A DNA stretch of 8,093 bases from Caldisericaceae bacterium (GTDB lineage: Bacteria > Caldisericota > Caldisericia > Caldisericales > Caldisericaceae): positions 1 to 8,093 of the forward strand of contig JAGHAO010000155.1 of NCBI GenBank assembly GCA_021161495.1, in the 5' to 3' direction. This document shows, one piece after another, positions 1 to 7,838 of this stretch. Every line of letters starts with the position of its first letter. Within the stretch, counting starts at the first letter, position 1. Under the pieces are notes generated by a model that did no database searches, had not been told where the DNA came from, and was given only the letters and a program-made list of their open reading frames with translations. Position numbers and translations under genes: made by a program.

Positions 1-1
1 A

Positions 2-2875
2 ACAGTCCTACCTTACTTGAGTCTTTTTTTCTTAAACAATTTACACGGTGTAGTAAGTCTTTTTTCATATTGGACAATTTCGGTTTTTATTATTCTTGTT
101 AGCAGTTGGCTTTACGAAGAAGACAAAGCATTAAAGGGTATGTTCTATGCGTCAACAATTGCTTTTTACGTTGATTATGCGGTTAGGTTTTTGGCTTATT
201 ACGGAAACTCGAATTTTTATAAATTTATCGAATTGTCTTCGCTTATCGGAATTTTAGCCCTCGGTATGGTTATGTTGGAAACTTTATTGTTTATAGGGCA
301 TCGTAAGGGCATTGATGTTCCGGAAGAAGTAAAAAAGATCCGTGTCCCGACAATGAGAAGAACTATTCTCATAACACTTGTGGTGTCCCTGTTTATTTTG
401 GTCTTTGTTTCTTTTGCAGCCGATTATTACAATAAGTCAGTCATATCTTCGGAGAAGTCGATCAGGAGTACGCTTTACGATACAGGAAATCAATTGGAGA
501 TGAGATCCTTTGAATTTTTTGACCGGGCGAATGCCTTATTGAAGACTCTTACAACCGGCTATTCGTTGAATAGCGGAAATATGCAGATGATTAAAACGAA
601 AATCAAAGAAGCGTATCTTGCAAACAAAGATTTATTTTCTTCGCTAACCTATATGGACAAAAACGGAGTTATTGTTTACACTTACCCTTACGAAGACGCT
701 TCCGGAAAAAATATCGGGAATCAACCGCATGTTGCACTTCTTTTGAAAACTCATCAATCCGTGATTAGCGAGCCGATGAAAACGGTTCAAGGTATATATG
801 CGGTTGTAATACATCAACCTTTGTTTAGGAATGACAGGTTTGTGGGTTCGGTTGCTGGCCTTATAAGGTTGAGTTCCTTAAATAAAACGTTATCCGCATA
901 TAGCGGAAAGGATACTGGGTTTATTATATCGGAAGGGAAAATTGTGATTGCGAGTTCCGATGAAGATTTTATGTTTAAGAAGATTGAAGAAATTCCCCGG
1001 AAATTTTTCAAAGAAAATATCTTGGAAAGCAACAGTTTTACTTTCCTTAACAAAACATTTTTTATTCACACCTATCTCCCGATTTCTGCGCTGGAAAAGA
1101 TGAAAAGCGAAATAGCAAAAAGAGTTTCTCTTGCTCTTCTTTTTCTTTTTTCTTTGATATTGTCCCTTTTTTACTTTATGCTTGAAATTGTCAGGAGAGG
1201 AGATATAGATAAAAGTATTGCCGTGGAAAGAGCTGTATTGAAAGAAAAAGAGGAAAGGAAAAAATATCAAGATATATATAACAGGCTCTCCAAAATCTTT
1301 GCTTTTTTTAAAAACATTTCTTTTTCAAAACCGGAAGAGGAATTCTTTGCCGACCTTCTTGATATTGCGATAAGTGTGGTGCCGAACGGGGAGAAAGGTT
1401 CCTTAGCGCTTAGCAGTAAAGACGGATATTTAAGGTTTGTAGCTGCCAGGGGATATGATTTGGAAAAATTGAAAAAGATTAAAATTCCGTTTGAAAAAGA
1501 GAAAAACATAACAAGAAAGGGACACCTATCTGTTATAAAAAAAATCTATAAATCGGATGAAAAATTTCTTTCTTCTGAGGGTATAAAAATCCTTAAAGAA
1601 ATAGGAAATTACGGTATAAAATCAACATTGATGGCGCCTATTTATATTGGAAATAATTATATAGGAAGTATTTTTATAGACAATTTTCAATCCGAAGACG
1701 CGTTTAAGGAAGAGGATATCAAAGTGGCCGAATCTATTTCCCAAATTGCGTCTTTGTTTGCCGAGGGGAAAGACTACATTAAAGAACTAAAACGTAACCT
1801 TACTGTAAGCTCTACCGTTTCCGCAGCTGTTTCCGTATTCAGCAAAGAAGACCGTATAGAAAATCCCGCAAAGCTCGTATTGCCCGTATTACGGGATTTG
1901 CTTTCTCCGAATCTTACGCTTTTTGTCGCACATATAAGCGCATTATCAGGATACATTGCTTATTGTGCAACGCCAAAGGGTAGCGATTCTCTGCACTTGG
2001 ATGAAAAATCTTTGAAGATTAAAAACAAAGATGTGGTTCAGCCGGAGTTTATCAAAAGCCAATTGCTTGCCAATATGCCAAAGTGCGGAAATGTGGATAT
2101 CAAAAGTGTCTATACTGTTTCCGTAGAGGACACCGGATTCTTAGCTCTTTTCGGATTCGATATCGAAAAAATTTCGGATGATGTAAAGCATATGTTGAAC
2201 AAAATTACTGAAGAGTTTCAATACGTATTTACTAACGTCGAACTTCTGAAAGAACTTTCGGAAACACATATAGAAACGCTTATAACAATGGTAAAAACCA
2301 TCGAAGCAAAGGATCCTTACACTAAAAATCACTCCGAGCGAGTTACCGCTTACTCGTGTTTGCTGGGCGAAAAATACGGGCTTACTGCTCCGGAAATGAA
2401 GATTCTTTATTATGCGGCCTTGCTTCACGATATAGGCAAAATAGGAGTTCCCGACGATATTCTCAAAAAGCAGGGAAAACTTTTACCCGAGGAATATGCC
2501 TTAATCAAAAAACACCCCGAATACGGTGCGGAAATTATTAGAGATATTAAGTTTTTAAGGAGTGCTTCCGATATCATACTGCATCACCATGAAAGATGGG
2601 ACGGGCTCGGCTATCCGTTCGGATTAAAAGGAAATAAAATTCCTTTGCTGTCGCATGTGATAGCAATTGCCGATACTTTTGACGCCATTACTTCGGATAG
2701 ATCTTACAGAAAGGGCCGTTCTTTCGAGGAAGCGTTTTTGATAATATCCGAAGAGCGGGGAAAACAATTCGATCCTATCCTTGCAAATGCCTTTTTGAGC
2801 ATCGAAGAGAATATTTTGAAAAAATACAGAGATAATCCTGACATACTCGGTTTGTATAAAAAGTTGTTCGAATAA
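2..2875 (+). CDS. Membrane-bound HD-GYP phosphodiesterase with Cache and GAF sensor domains (5' partial)
   Basis: Likely a signal-transduction enzyme that hydrolyses cyclic di-GMP on the cytoplasmic side of the membrane in response to an external ligand. Residues are counted from a TTG at position 17. Hydrophobic helices lie near 12-33, 41-62, 71-94 and 116-135. An extracytoplasmic Cache-like domain (about 136-365) follows, then another helix (371-392), a charged coiled-coil-like linker (393-432), a GAF domain (about 440-585) and a more degenerate GAF-like region (about 600-740). The HD-GYP domain (about 755-940) looks intact: E763, H772, HD at 804-805 within LHDIGKIGVPDDIL, K808, H833, HHH at 856-858, D862 with GLGYP at 863-867, and D886. 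The frame is open to the left edge and the TTG has no Shine-Dalgarno site in the window, so the true start is probably upstream. Five helices with Cache outside would leave the N-terminus outside, which also suggests a missing helix. The domain calls come from motifs; the substrate is inferred from the family. Confidence 0.93.
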   Translation, partial: TVLPYLSLFFLNNLHGVVSLFSYWTISVFIILVSSWLYEEDKALKGMFYASTIAFYVDYAVRFLAYYGNSNFYKFIELSSLIGILALGMVMLETLLFIGHRKGIDVPEEVKKIRVPTMRRTILITLVVSLFILVFVSFAADYYNKSVISSEKSIRSTLYDTGNQLEMRSFEFFDRANALLKTLTTGYSLNSGNMQMIKTKIKEAYLANKDLFSSLTYMDKNGVIVYTYPYEDASGKNIGNQPHVALLLKTHQSVISEPMKTVQGIYAVVIHQPLFRNDRFVGSVAGLIRLSSLNKTLSAYSGKDTGFIISEGKIVIASSDEDFMFKKIEEIPRKFFKENILESNSFTFLNKTFFIHTYLPISALEKMKSEIAKRVSLALLFLFSLILSLFYFMLEIVRRGDIDKSIAVERAVLKEKEERKKYQDIYNRLSKIFAFFKNISFSKPEEEFFADLLDIAISVVPNGEKGSLALSSKDGYLRFVAARGYDLEKLKKIKIPFEKEKNITRKGHLSVIKKIYKSDEKFLSSEGIKILKEIGNYGIKSTLMAPIYIGNNYIGSIFIDNFQSEDAFKEEDIKVAESISQIASLFAEGKDYIKELKRNLTVSSTVSAAVSVFSKEDRIENPAKLVLPVLRDLLSPNLTLFVAHISALSGYIAYCATPKGSDSLHLDEKSLKIKNKDVVQPEFIKSQLLANMPKCGNVDIKSVYTVSVEDTGFLALFGFDIEKISDDVKHMLNKITEEFQYVFTNVELLKELSETHIETLITMVKTIEAKDPYTKNHSERVTAYSCLLGEKYGLTAPEMKILYYAALLHDIGKIGVPDDILKKQGKLLPEEYALIKKHPEYGAEIIRDIKFLRSASDIILHHHERWDGLGYPFGLKGNKIPLLSHVIAIADTFDAITSDRSYRKGRSFEEAFLIISEERGKQFDPILANAFLSIEENILKKYRDNPDILGLYKKLFE

Positions 2876-2898
2876 TTGCCATACCGAAAGTTTTTGTT

Positions 2899-2907
2899 TG
2901 TTATAAT
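2899..2907 (+). promoter_or_regulatory. Extended -10 promoter for the glycerate kinase gene
   Basis: The 64-base gap after the HD-GYP gene contains TGTTATAAT, a perfect extended -10 element (TGn followed by TATAAT at 2902-2907). A TTGCCA at 2876-2881 resembles a -35 box but sits 20 bases away, which is too far, so the extended -10 would carry the promoter. The transcript would start near 2914, leaving a short leader that contains GGAGGA at 2925-2930. This suggests the kinase gene can be transcribed independently of the upstream gene. It is a sequence match only. Confidence 0.5.
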
Positions 2908-2939
2908 ATTGAAAAACTATAATCGGAGGAGCTGAAACG

Positions 2940-4289
2940 ATGATTAAAAATAAAGAATCTTTAATTAAAGGAAGATTTTCCAGTGAAAGGAAAGATTTAT
3001 TAGAAGCACTTGAATCCGCTTTTTCGAGAGTAGATTCTTATTTATGCGTAAGGCGTTTTCTTGAAAGAAAAGAAAATATTTTGGAAATAGGCGGTAAAAG
3101 ATTTAACCTTAAAGAAGTGGATAACATATATCTCCTCTCTTTTGGGAAGGCTGCCGTGAGAATGGCAAAAGCAGTTCTGGATACGGTTGAAGTTGCCGAA
3201 GGTATTGTTGTAAGCAACGGGGATTTTACCGGTTTTCCCGGTAATATAAAATATTTTGCGGGCGGACACCCGATTCCGAACGAAAATAGTGTATCCGCAG
3301 GTGAAGCTGTTTTGAATCTTGCACGCAAGACAAAGGACAGCGATCTTACTATTGTTCTTATTTCGGGTGGAGGTTCCGCTCTTTTGGAAAAGCCTCTTGT
3401 TCCTTTGAAAGATTTGCAGGAAGTTACAAGATTATTGATGAAGTCGGGTGCGGATATTTTTGAATTGAATACGGTAAGGAAGCATCTCTCGGAAATTAAG
3501 GGTGGAAAACTGCTTTTGCATTTGAAAGGAAGTGTGGTGTCCCTAATTATTTCCGATGTTATCGGTGATTCACTCGACACGATTGCCTCTGGCCCTACTT
3601 ATTTTGATAATTCCACCTTCTCCGAAGCGTTAAGCGTATTGCAGAAATATAACCTTTTGGACGAAGCTCCGAAAAATGTTATCGAGGTTTTTAAAAAAGG
3701 AGAAAAAGGTGAGATTCCCGAAACACTCAAAGAGGATTCTTTTATTGAAAAAAGATGCGATAATATTCTTGTTGCAACAAATTTTGACGCTTGCAGGGCA
3801 GCGGCGGCTAAACTTTCCGAAAAAGGGTATTCCGTTTTTTACCTCGGTTCCGCAATTCAAGGTGAGTCCCGCGAAATTGCAAAGGCTGTTTGCGGTATTG
3901 CAGGCGAGATTCGCAGAGGAAGGATTGATATCAAACCACCTGTTGCAATTCTTTTTGGCGGAGAAACAACCGTTACGGTAAAGGGAAACGGAATAGGCGG
4001 AAGAAATGAAGAGTTTGTGCTTGCCACTCTGCCGTTTGTTTCTCGCCTGAACGGGGTAGTATGTTCGATCGGAACGGACGGAATTGACGGAATGAGCGAT
4101 GCGGCAGGCGCAATTGCGGATTCGGATACAAAGAAACTTGCCGAAAGCGCGGGGCTCGATTGGAGAGAATATCTTAAAAATAATGATTCCCACACCTTCT
4201 TTAATAGAATAGGCAGTCTTGTATATACGGGTAAAACCGAAACAAATGTTGCGGATATTGTAATATTCATTTCTTCGAACGAACATTAG
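2940..4289 (+). CDS. Glycerate 2-kinase, MOFRL family (GckA/TtuD type)
   Basis: Predicted cytoplasmic kinase that converts D-glycerate and ATP to 2-phosphoglycerate, linking glycerate from serine, glyoxylate or sugar-acid breakdown to lower glycolysis. The 449 residues match the usual family length. The N-terminal DUF4147 part shows SFGKAA (67-72), GHPIP (109-113), the glycine loop ISGGGSALL (141-149), NTVRKHLS (177-184), KGGK (187-190), SDVIGD (205-210) and SGPT (217-220). The C-terminal MOFRL part shows GGETTV (340-345), GNGIGGRNEE (349-358), GTDGIDG (378-384) and DAAGA (387-391). Near the C-terminus the usual TGPTGTN-like motif reads TGKTETN (430-436), a mild departure. The ATG is well supported by GGAGGA nine bases upstream. 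The 64-base gap and its own promoter argue against tight coupling to the HD-GYP gene. The family assignment is firm. The 2-phospho product follows from the family and is not proven here. Confidence 0.95.
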   Translation: MIKNKESLIKGRFSSERKDLLEALESAFSRVDSYLCVRRFLERKENILEIGGKRFNLKEVDNIYLLSFGKAAVRMAKAVLDTVEVAEGIVVSNGDFTGFPGNIKYFAGGHPIPNENSVSAGEAVLNLARKTKDSDLTIVLISGGGSALLEKPLVPLKDLQEVTRLLMKSGADIFELNTVRKHLSEIKGGKLLLHLKGSVVSLIISDVIGDSLDTIASGPTYFDNSTFSEALSVLQKYNLLDEAPKNVIEVFKKGEKGEIPETLKEDSFIEKRCDNILVATNFDACRAAAAKLSEKGYSVFYLGSAIQGESREIAKAVCGIAGEIRRGRIDIKPPVAILFGGETTVTVKGNGIGGRNEEFVLATLPFVSRLNGVVCSIGTDGIDGMSDAAGAIADSDTKKLAESAGLDWREYLKNNDSHTFFNRIGSLVYTGKTETNVADIVIFISSNEH

Positions 4290-4564
4290 CCAACCGTGTT
4301 GCCTCATATAATTTTCCATATGAAATATCATTCGATTGGCTCACTTAAATTATATACGAAATCGTTATGATTCATAGGGTTATTATTTGGAATATTTGAT
4401 AATGAATGTTTCGGTATTTCTTTTTGTGATGTCAAGTTAATTTTGTCAACCTCCCTCAAAGCTCCTATTTCTCAAAAATCATTTGTTTTAAAGCAAGTTA
4501 AATTGTTTTTGTAATTGAAATCTCTCAAGGGATTCTCTGAGTATGTCTGTATATCTTAACCTCC
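4290..4564. other. Non-coding spacer between the glycerate kinase gene and the guaBA promoter
   Basis: No gene is supported here: there is no reading frame of useful length with a ribosome binding site. A weak nested inverted repeat follows the kinase stop: AGCCAA (4288-4293) with TTGGCT (4336-4341), enclosing TCATAT (4304-4309) with ATATGA (4318-4323). It lacks a T-tract, so it is not a convincing terminator. TGTCAA occurs twice (4430-4435 and 4444-4449), as does CAAGTTAA (4433-4440 and 4494-4501). I see no purine-riboswitch core and no tRNA. Confidence 0.5.
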
Positions 4565-4592
4565 TTGACAATTCTATGTAATAGCATAGAAT
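4565..4592 (+). promoter_or_regulatory. Sigma70-type promoter of guaBA
   Basis: A perfect -35 box TTGACA (4565-4570) is followed after 16 bases by TAGAAT (4587-4592), which matches five of six positions of the consensus -10. Transcription would start near 4599, giving a leader of about 29 bases with AAGGAGG at 4614-4620. The position just ahead of guaB and the strong match make this the likely operon promoter. Confidence 0.7.
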
Positions 4593-4595
4593 TGT
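4568..4595. promoter_or_regulatory. Candidate operator: perfect 11-bp inverted repeat over the guaBA promoter
   Basis: ACAATTCTATG (4568-4578) and its exact reverse complement (4585-4595) flank a 6-base centre, TAATAG. The 28-bp palindrome starts inside the -35 box and covers the whole -10 box, the classic position for a repressor dimer that blocks RNA polymerase. It does not match the PurR boxes of Bacillus or E. coli, nor the LexA, Fur, Rex, CcpA or CIRCE motifs as I know them. No poly-T run follows directly, so a terminator reading is weak. The regulator is unknown and no candidate gene is in the window. Confidence 0.6.
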
Positions 4596-4627
4596 AAAAA
4601 TTTGCGTTTTTGTAAGGAGGATAATAG

Positions 4628-6097
4628 ATGAAAAGCAAAAGTATTAAGGAAAGTTTAACGTTTGATGATGTGCTTCTTGTTCCTCGATACTCGGAGATAA
4701 TGCCTACTGAAGCAAATCTTCAAACTTATATTACGGACAAAGTTAAACTTAATATTCCAATCATATCTGCTGCAATGGATACAGTTACTGAGTCCCGTAT
4801 GGCTATTTCCCTTGCCAGAGAGGGAGGAATCGGAATTATACATCGAAATATGGATGCAAAGAGACAAGCGGAAGAAGTGGATAAAGTCAAAAAGTCTGAA
4901 AGCGGGATAATTACCGATCCGATTTATGTGCATCCGGACACGACTGTTTCTGAAGCAGAGACTATGATGGCTAAATACAGGATATCAGGGTTACCCGTAG
5001 TAGACAGGAATATGAAGTTGTTAGGGATAGTCACAAATAGAGACTTGCGATTTGTTACTTCATCAAAGGAAAGTGTAAAAGACTATATGACTTCTGGAAA
5101 AAATTTGATTACTGCACCTGTCGGAACGTCACTTCCTGAGGCAAAGGAAATTTTACAGAAGTACAAAATTGAGAAACTTCCCCTTGTGGATAAGGAAATG
5201 AAACTAAAAGGCCTCATTACAATAAAAGATATAATGAAGAAAATCAAATACCCAAATGCCTGTAAAGATGAAAAAGGAAGGCTTTGTGTGGGAGCAGCAA
5301 TTGGTGTTGGGGAAGATGCGTTGCATAGAGCTAAATTGCTTTTGGAAGCTGGAGTAGATGTTCTTGTTATTGATACTGCTCACGGTCATTCTAAAAAAGT
5401 GTTGGCGACCCTTAGTAAGCTGCGATCCGTTTATCCGAATTTTCCTATAATTGCAGGTAATATTGCAACGGCTGAAGGGGCAGAGTCACTGATAAAAGCA
5501 GGTGCTTCTGCCGTAAAGGTTGGTGTAGGGCCCGGCTCTATATGTATTACGCGTATCGTAGCAGGTGTTGGAGTAGCTCAGTTCAGTGCAATAAGAGATG
5601 TTTACGGAGTAACGAAAAAGTACCATATTCCTTTGATATCGGACGGAGGTATTAACTACTCCGGGGATATCGTTAAGGCACTTGCGGCAGGTGCTGATGC
5701 TGTTATGATTGGATCTCTGCTTGCCGGTACCGACGAAGCACCTGGCGAGATTGTCATCTATGGCGGCAGAAGCTATAAGGAGTATAGGGGAATGGGATCT
5801 CAGACTGTTCTTAAGGAAGGGAAGAGTAGTGACAGATATTTTGTTAATCCCAATAATAGAGAGGAAATTGTCCCTGAGGGTATTGAAGGAAGAGTACCGT
5901 ACAAGGGACCTCTTAGAAACGTAATTCATCAATTAAAAGGAGGCATTCGGTCTGGTATGGGCTATTGCGGAAGCCGGACAATTGAAGAGTTAAAAGAGAA
6001 GGCCTCCTTTGTAAGGATTACATATGCTGGGTTGAGGGAGAGCCATCCCCATAATGTTGAAATAACAAAGGAAGCGCCGAACTATTGGAGAGAATGA
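4628..6097 (+). CDS. guaB: Inosine-5'-monophosphate dehydrogenase
   Basis: Catalyses the NAD-dependent oxidation of IMP to XMP, the committed step of guanine nucleotide synthesis, in the cytoplasm as a tetramer or octamer. The 489 residues are the normal bacterial length. The catalytic TIM barrel starts with LTFDDVLLVP (10-19). It is interrupted by a Bateman module of two CBS domains (about 93-205), the usual site of allosteric control by purine nucleotides. The catalytic loop GPGSICITR (301-309) places the nucleophile at C306. ISDGGI (337-342) binds the phosphate, and DRYF (402-405) with EGIEGRVPYKG (417-427) forms the mobile flap that carries the catalytic arginine. Most bacterial enzymes have CTTR where this one has CITR, a tolerated variant. 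The ATG lies seven bases after a perfect AAGGAGG. The stop is three bases before guaA, so the two are cotranscribed. Confidence 0.98.
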   Translation: MKSKSIKESLTFDDVLLVPRYSEIMPTEANLQTYITDKVKLNIPIISAAMDTVTESRMAISLAREGGIGIIHRNMDAKRQAEEVDKVKKSESGIITDPIYVHPDTTVSEAETMMAKYRISGLPVVDRNMKLLGIVTNRDLRFVTSSKESVKDYMTSGKNLITAPVGTSLPEAKEILQKYKIEKLPLVDKEMKLKGLITIKDIMKKIKYPNACKDEKGRLCVGAAIGVGEDALHRAKLLLEAGVDVLVIDTAHGHSKKVLATLSKLRSVYPNFPIIAGNIATAEGAESLIKAGASAVKVGVGPGSICITRIVAGVGVAQFSAIRDVYGVTKKYHIPLISDGGINYSGDIVKALAAGADAVMIGSLLAGTDEAPGEIVIYGGRSYKEYRGMGSQTVLKEGKSSDRYFVNPNNREEIVPEGIEGRVPYKGPLRNVIHQLKGGIRSGMGYCGSRTIEELKEKASFVRITYAGLRESHPHNVEITKEAPNYWRE

Positions 6098-6100
6098 AAA

Positions 6101-7651
6101 ATGGATAATTTTATTGCGATAGTTGATTTCGGGAGTCAATACACGCATCTCATAGAAACAACTCTACTAAATCTTGGCGTAAAAAGCAAAACGTTTCCTT
6201 GCACCGTTTCTTTTAAGGAATTACATTTGCAAAATCCTAAGGGTATAATATTTTCCGGTGGGCCGGACAGTGTTTATAATAAAAATTCTGCAATTGTAGA
6301 AACGGATTTTTTAAAGGGAGATATCCCTATTCTTGGAATATGTTATGGTATGCAGGTTATTGCATACCTAATGGGAGGTGTTGTAAGGAAATCTGCTGAG
6401 AAAGAGTATGGTTCTACCTTACTTGTTGTGGATAAGGAAGAAGAACTTTTTCGGAATACTCCTGCGGAACAGAAGGTTTGGATGAGTCACGGGGATCTTA
6501 TTACGGAACTTCCGAAGGATTTTATTCCGCTTGCCCACACCGAGAAAACGGCATATGCGGCTATGAGGCACAAGACAAAGAAGATATATGGAGTGCAATT
6601 TCATCCGGAGGTTTTTCATACGGAGTACGGTTCAAAGATACTTGGAAATTTTGTTTTTAATATCGCAGGTTATGAGTCGGATTTTAAGATGAAAGATTCT
6701 AAGATGAAAGATTTTGTATCTCGGAAAGTACCGGAGATTAGAAATATTGTGGGTCACAGTAAGGTGTTGGGAGCACTGAGCGGAGGGGTGGACTCTATCG
6801 TTGCTTCCGTGCTTACACAAAGAGCGATAGGGAATAACCTTATTCTTGTTTTTGTGGATACGGGGTTATTGCGTATCGGCGACAGGAAGAAAATTGAAGA
6901 ACTTCGGGAGAAGGAGAAATTGAATGTTTCTATTATCGATGCCTCGAGTGAATTTTTAACGGCTTTGAAAGGGGTAACCGAGCCGGAAAGGAAAAGGAAG
7001 ATAATAGGCCAGAAATTTATAAAGATATTTGAAGAATTCTGTAAAAAGCATAAGGAAATAAAATTTCTTTTGCAGGGCACGATCTATCCCGATGTGGTCG
7101 AAAGTGGCAAAGTTTCCACCTCATCTCCAGGAGTGATAAAGAGTCACCATAATGTTGGTGGGTTGCCTGAAGAAATGAATTTGAGGCTTCTTGAACCACT
7201 GAGAGGGTTATTTAAAAACGATGTGAGAGCTTTGGGAAGAGTGCTTGGAATAGATAACTCTTTGCTTATGCAGCATCCGTTCCCGGGTCCTGGTTTATCG
7301 ATAAGGATAATAGGAGAAGTGACGAAAGAGAAGCTGGATATTTTGAGAAGAGTGGATAGGATTTATATAGACGTACTTAAAGACTGCGGAGTTTATGAAA
7401 AGGTTTGGCAGGCGTTTTCCGTACTTTTGCCGATTAGAAGCGTGGGAGTCGTAGGAGATCAACGCGCATACAAATTTGTTGTTGCATTGAGAGCTGTTTT
7501 GAGCAGAGATGGAATGACAGCTGATTGGGCAAGGATTCCGTATGAGGTTTTAGAAAAAGCAAGTCTCGAAATTACAAGCAAAGTACCTGAAGTAGGGAGG
7601 GTGGTATATGATATTACTTCCAAACCACCCGGCACGATAGAATGGGAATGA
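6101..7651 (+). CDS. guaA: GMP synthase (glutamine-hydrolysing)
   Basis: Converts XMP, ATP and glutamine to GMP in the cytoplasm, completing the pathway begun by guaB just upstream. It is a fused two-domain enzyme of 516 residues. The N-terminal class I glutamine amidotransferase (about 1-190) has its triad at C81 in GICYGMQ, H168 and E170 in QFHPEV. The ATP pyrophosphatase domain has the P-loop SGGVDS (227-232). The dimerisation domain includes HPFPGPGLSIRIIGE (392-406) and ends in the typical PPGTIEWE. The linker carries KMKDS followed by KMKDF (196-205), a five-residue tandem duplication absent from the homologues I recall. The ATG is preceded by GGAGAG (6087-6092), which lies inside the end of guaB, and only three bases separate the genes, consistent with translational coupling. 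Confidence 0.98.
   Translation: MDNFIAIVDFGSQYTHLIETTLLNLGVKSKTFPCTVSFKELHLQNPKGIIFSGGPDSVYNKNSAIVETDFLKGDIPILGICYGMQVIAYLMGGVVRKSAEKEYGSTLLVVDKEEELFRNTPAEQKVWMSHGDLITELPKDFIPLAHTEKTAYAAMRHKTKKIYGVQFHPEVFHTEYGSKILGNFVFNIAGYESDFKMKDSKMKDFVSRKVPEIRNIVGHSKVLGALSGGVDSIVASVLTQRAIGNNLILVFVDTGLLRIGDRKKIEELREKEKLNVSIIDASSEFLTALKGVTEPERKRKIIGQKFIKIFEEFCKKHKEIKFLLQGTIYPDVVESGKVSTSSPGVIKSHHNVGGLPEEMNLRLLEPLRGLFKNDVRALGRVLGIDNSLLMQHPFPGPGLSIRIIGEVTKEKLDILRRVDRIYIDVLKDCGVYEKVWQAFSVLLPIRSVGVVGDQRAYKFVVALRAVLSRDGMTADWARIPYEVLEKASLEITSKVPEVGRVVYDITSKPPGTIEWE
6685..6714 (+). repeat. 15-bp in-frame tandem duplication inside guaA
   Basis: TAAGATGAAAGATT occurs at 6685-6698 and again at 6700-6713. The two 15-base units differ only in the last base (C versus T). 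They encode KMKDS and KMKDF in the linker between the amidotransferase and ATP pyrophosphatase domains. Removing one unit would restore the spacing I expect from the Bacillus-type enzyme. Confidence 0.85.
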
Positions 7652-7674
7652 TCTTGCTTGTGTAGCAAACCTAT

Positions 7675-7731
7675 CTCTCTTTGCACGTTGCCCTGCTCCC
7701 CAAATCTGAGACAAAAATAAAGAGAGTGTTT
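7675..7731 (+). terminator. Possible guaA transcription terminator
   Basis: CTCTCTTT (7675-7682) pairs perfectly with AAAGAGAG (7719-7726) and is followed by TGTTTT, 24 bases after the guaA stop. The eight-pair stem and T-rich tail suit a terminator, but the 36-base loop is large. A smaller hairpin, TTGCT with AGCAA (7654-7668), lies just after the stop and has no T-tract. Either may end the operon; this one is the better candidate. Confidence 0.35.
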
Positions 7732-7807
7732 TGCCCAAAATCCCTCTTCTATATAACTATGTCATTTCTTTTTCTTAGATTGTTTTATCAAGCAATGTAT
7801 GGATTGT

Positions 7808-7838
7808 AAAAACATCTCGGGGCAGCGAAAAAACGAGA
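7808..7838 (-). terminator. Terminator-like hairpin, leftward
   Basis: TCTCG (7815-7819) pairs with CGAGA (7834-7838) across a 14-base loop. Read on the minus strand, the stem is followed by TG and five T residues (7812-7808). It could act as a second terminator for a gene arriving from the right. The stem is short, and it lies in the structured repeat cluster. Confidence 0.3.

Noticed and set aside
3038..3580. Minus-strand open frame of 180 codons inside the glycerate kinase gene
   Set aside because: It is a mirror of conserved kinase codons and resembles no protein family. Overlap with a confirmed gene explains it.
3630..4331. Long minus-strand open frame (233 codons) opposite the glycerate kinase gene
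   Set aside because: The plus-strand kinase is complete with all family motifs. The opposite frame has an unstructured, atypical composition and no ribosome binding site, so it is a shadow.
4402..4440. Short plus-strand frame starting ATGAATGTTTCG in the spacer
   Set aside because: It has only 12 codons and no Shine-Dalgarno site, so there is no reason to call it a gene.
4568..4611. The 11-bp inverted repeat as an intrinsic terminator or attenuator
   Set aside because: The stem is AT-rich and followed by an A-run rather than a T-run. The five T residues come only 11 bases later. It also sits on the promoter itself, so an operator fits better.
4290..4627. Guanine or other purine riboswitch upstream of guaB
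   Set aside because: I looked for the conserved purine aptamer core and its three-helix arrangement and saw neither. The predicted leader is only about 29 bases, too short for an aptamer.
7459..7686. Minus-strand frame containing SHSIVPGG, antisense to the end of guaA
   Set aside because: This is the reverse complement of the conserved guaA C-terminal codons (ITSKPPGTIEWE) and a familiar false annotation. It has no independent support.
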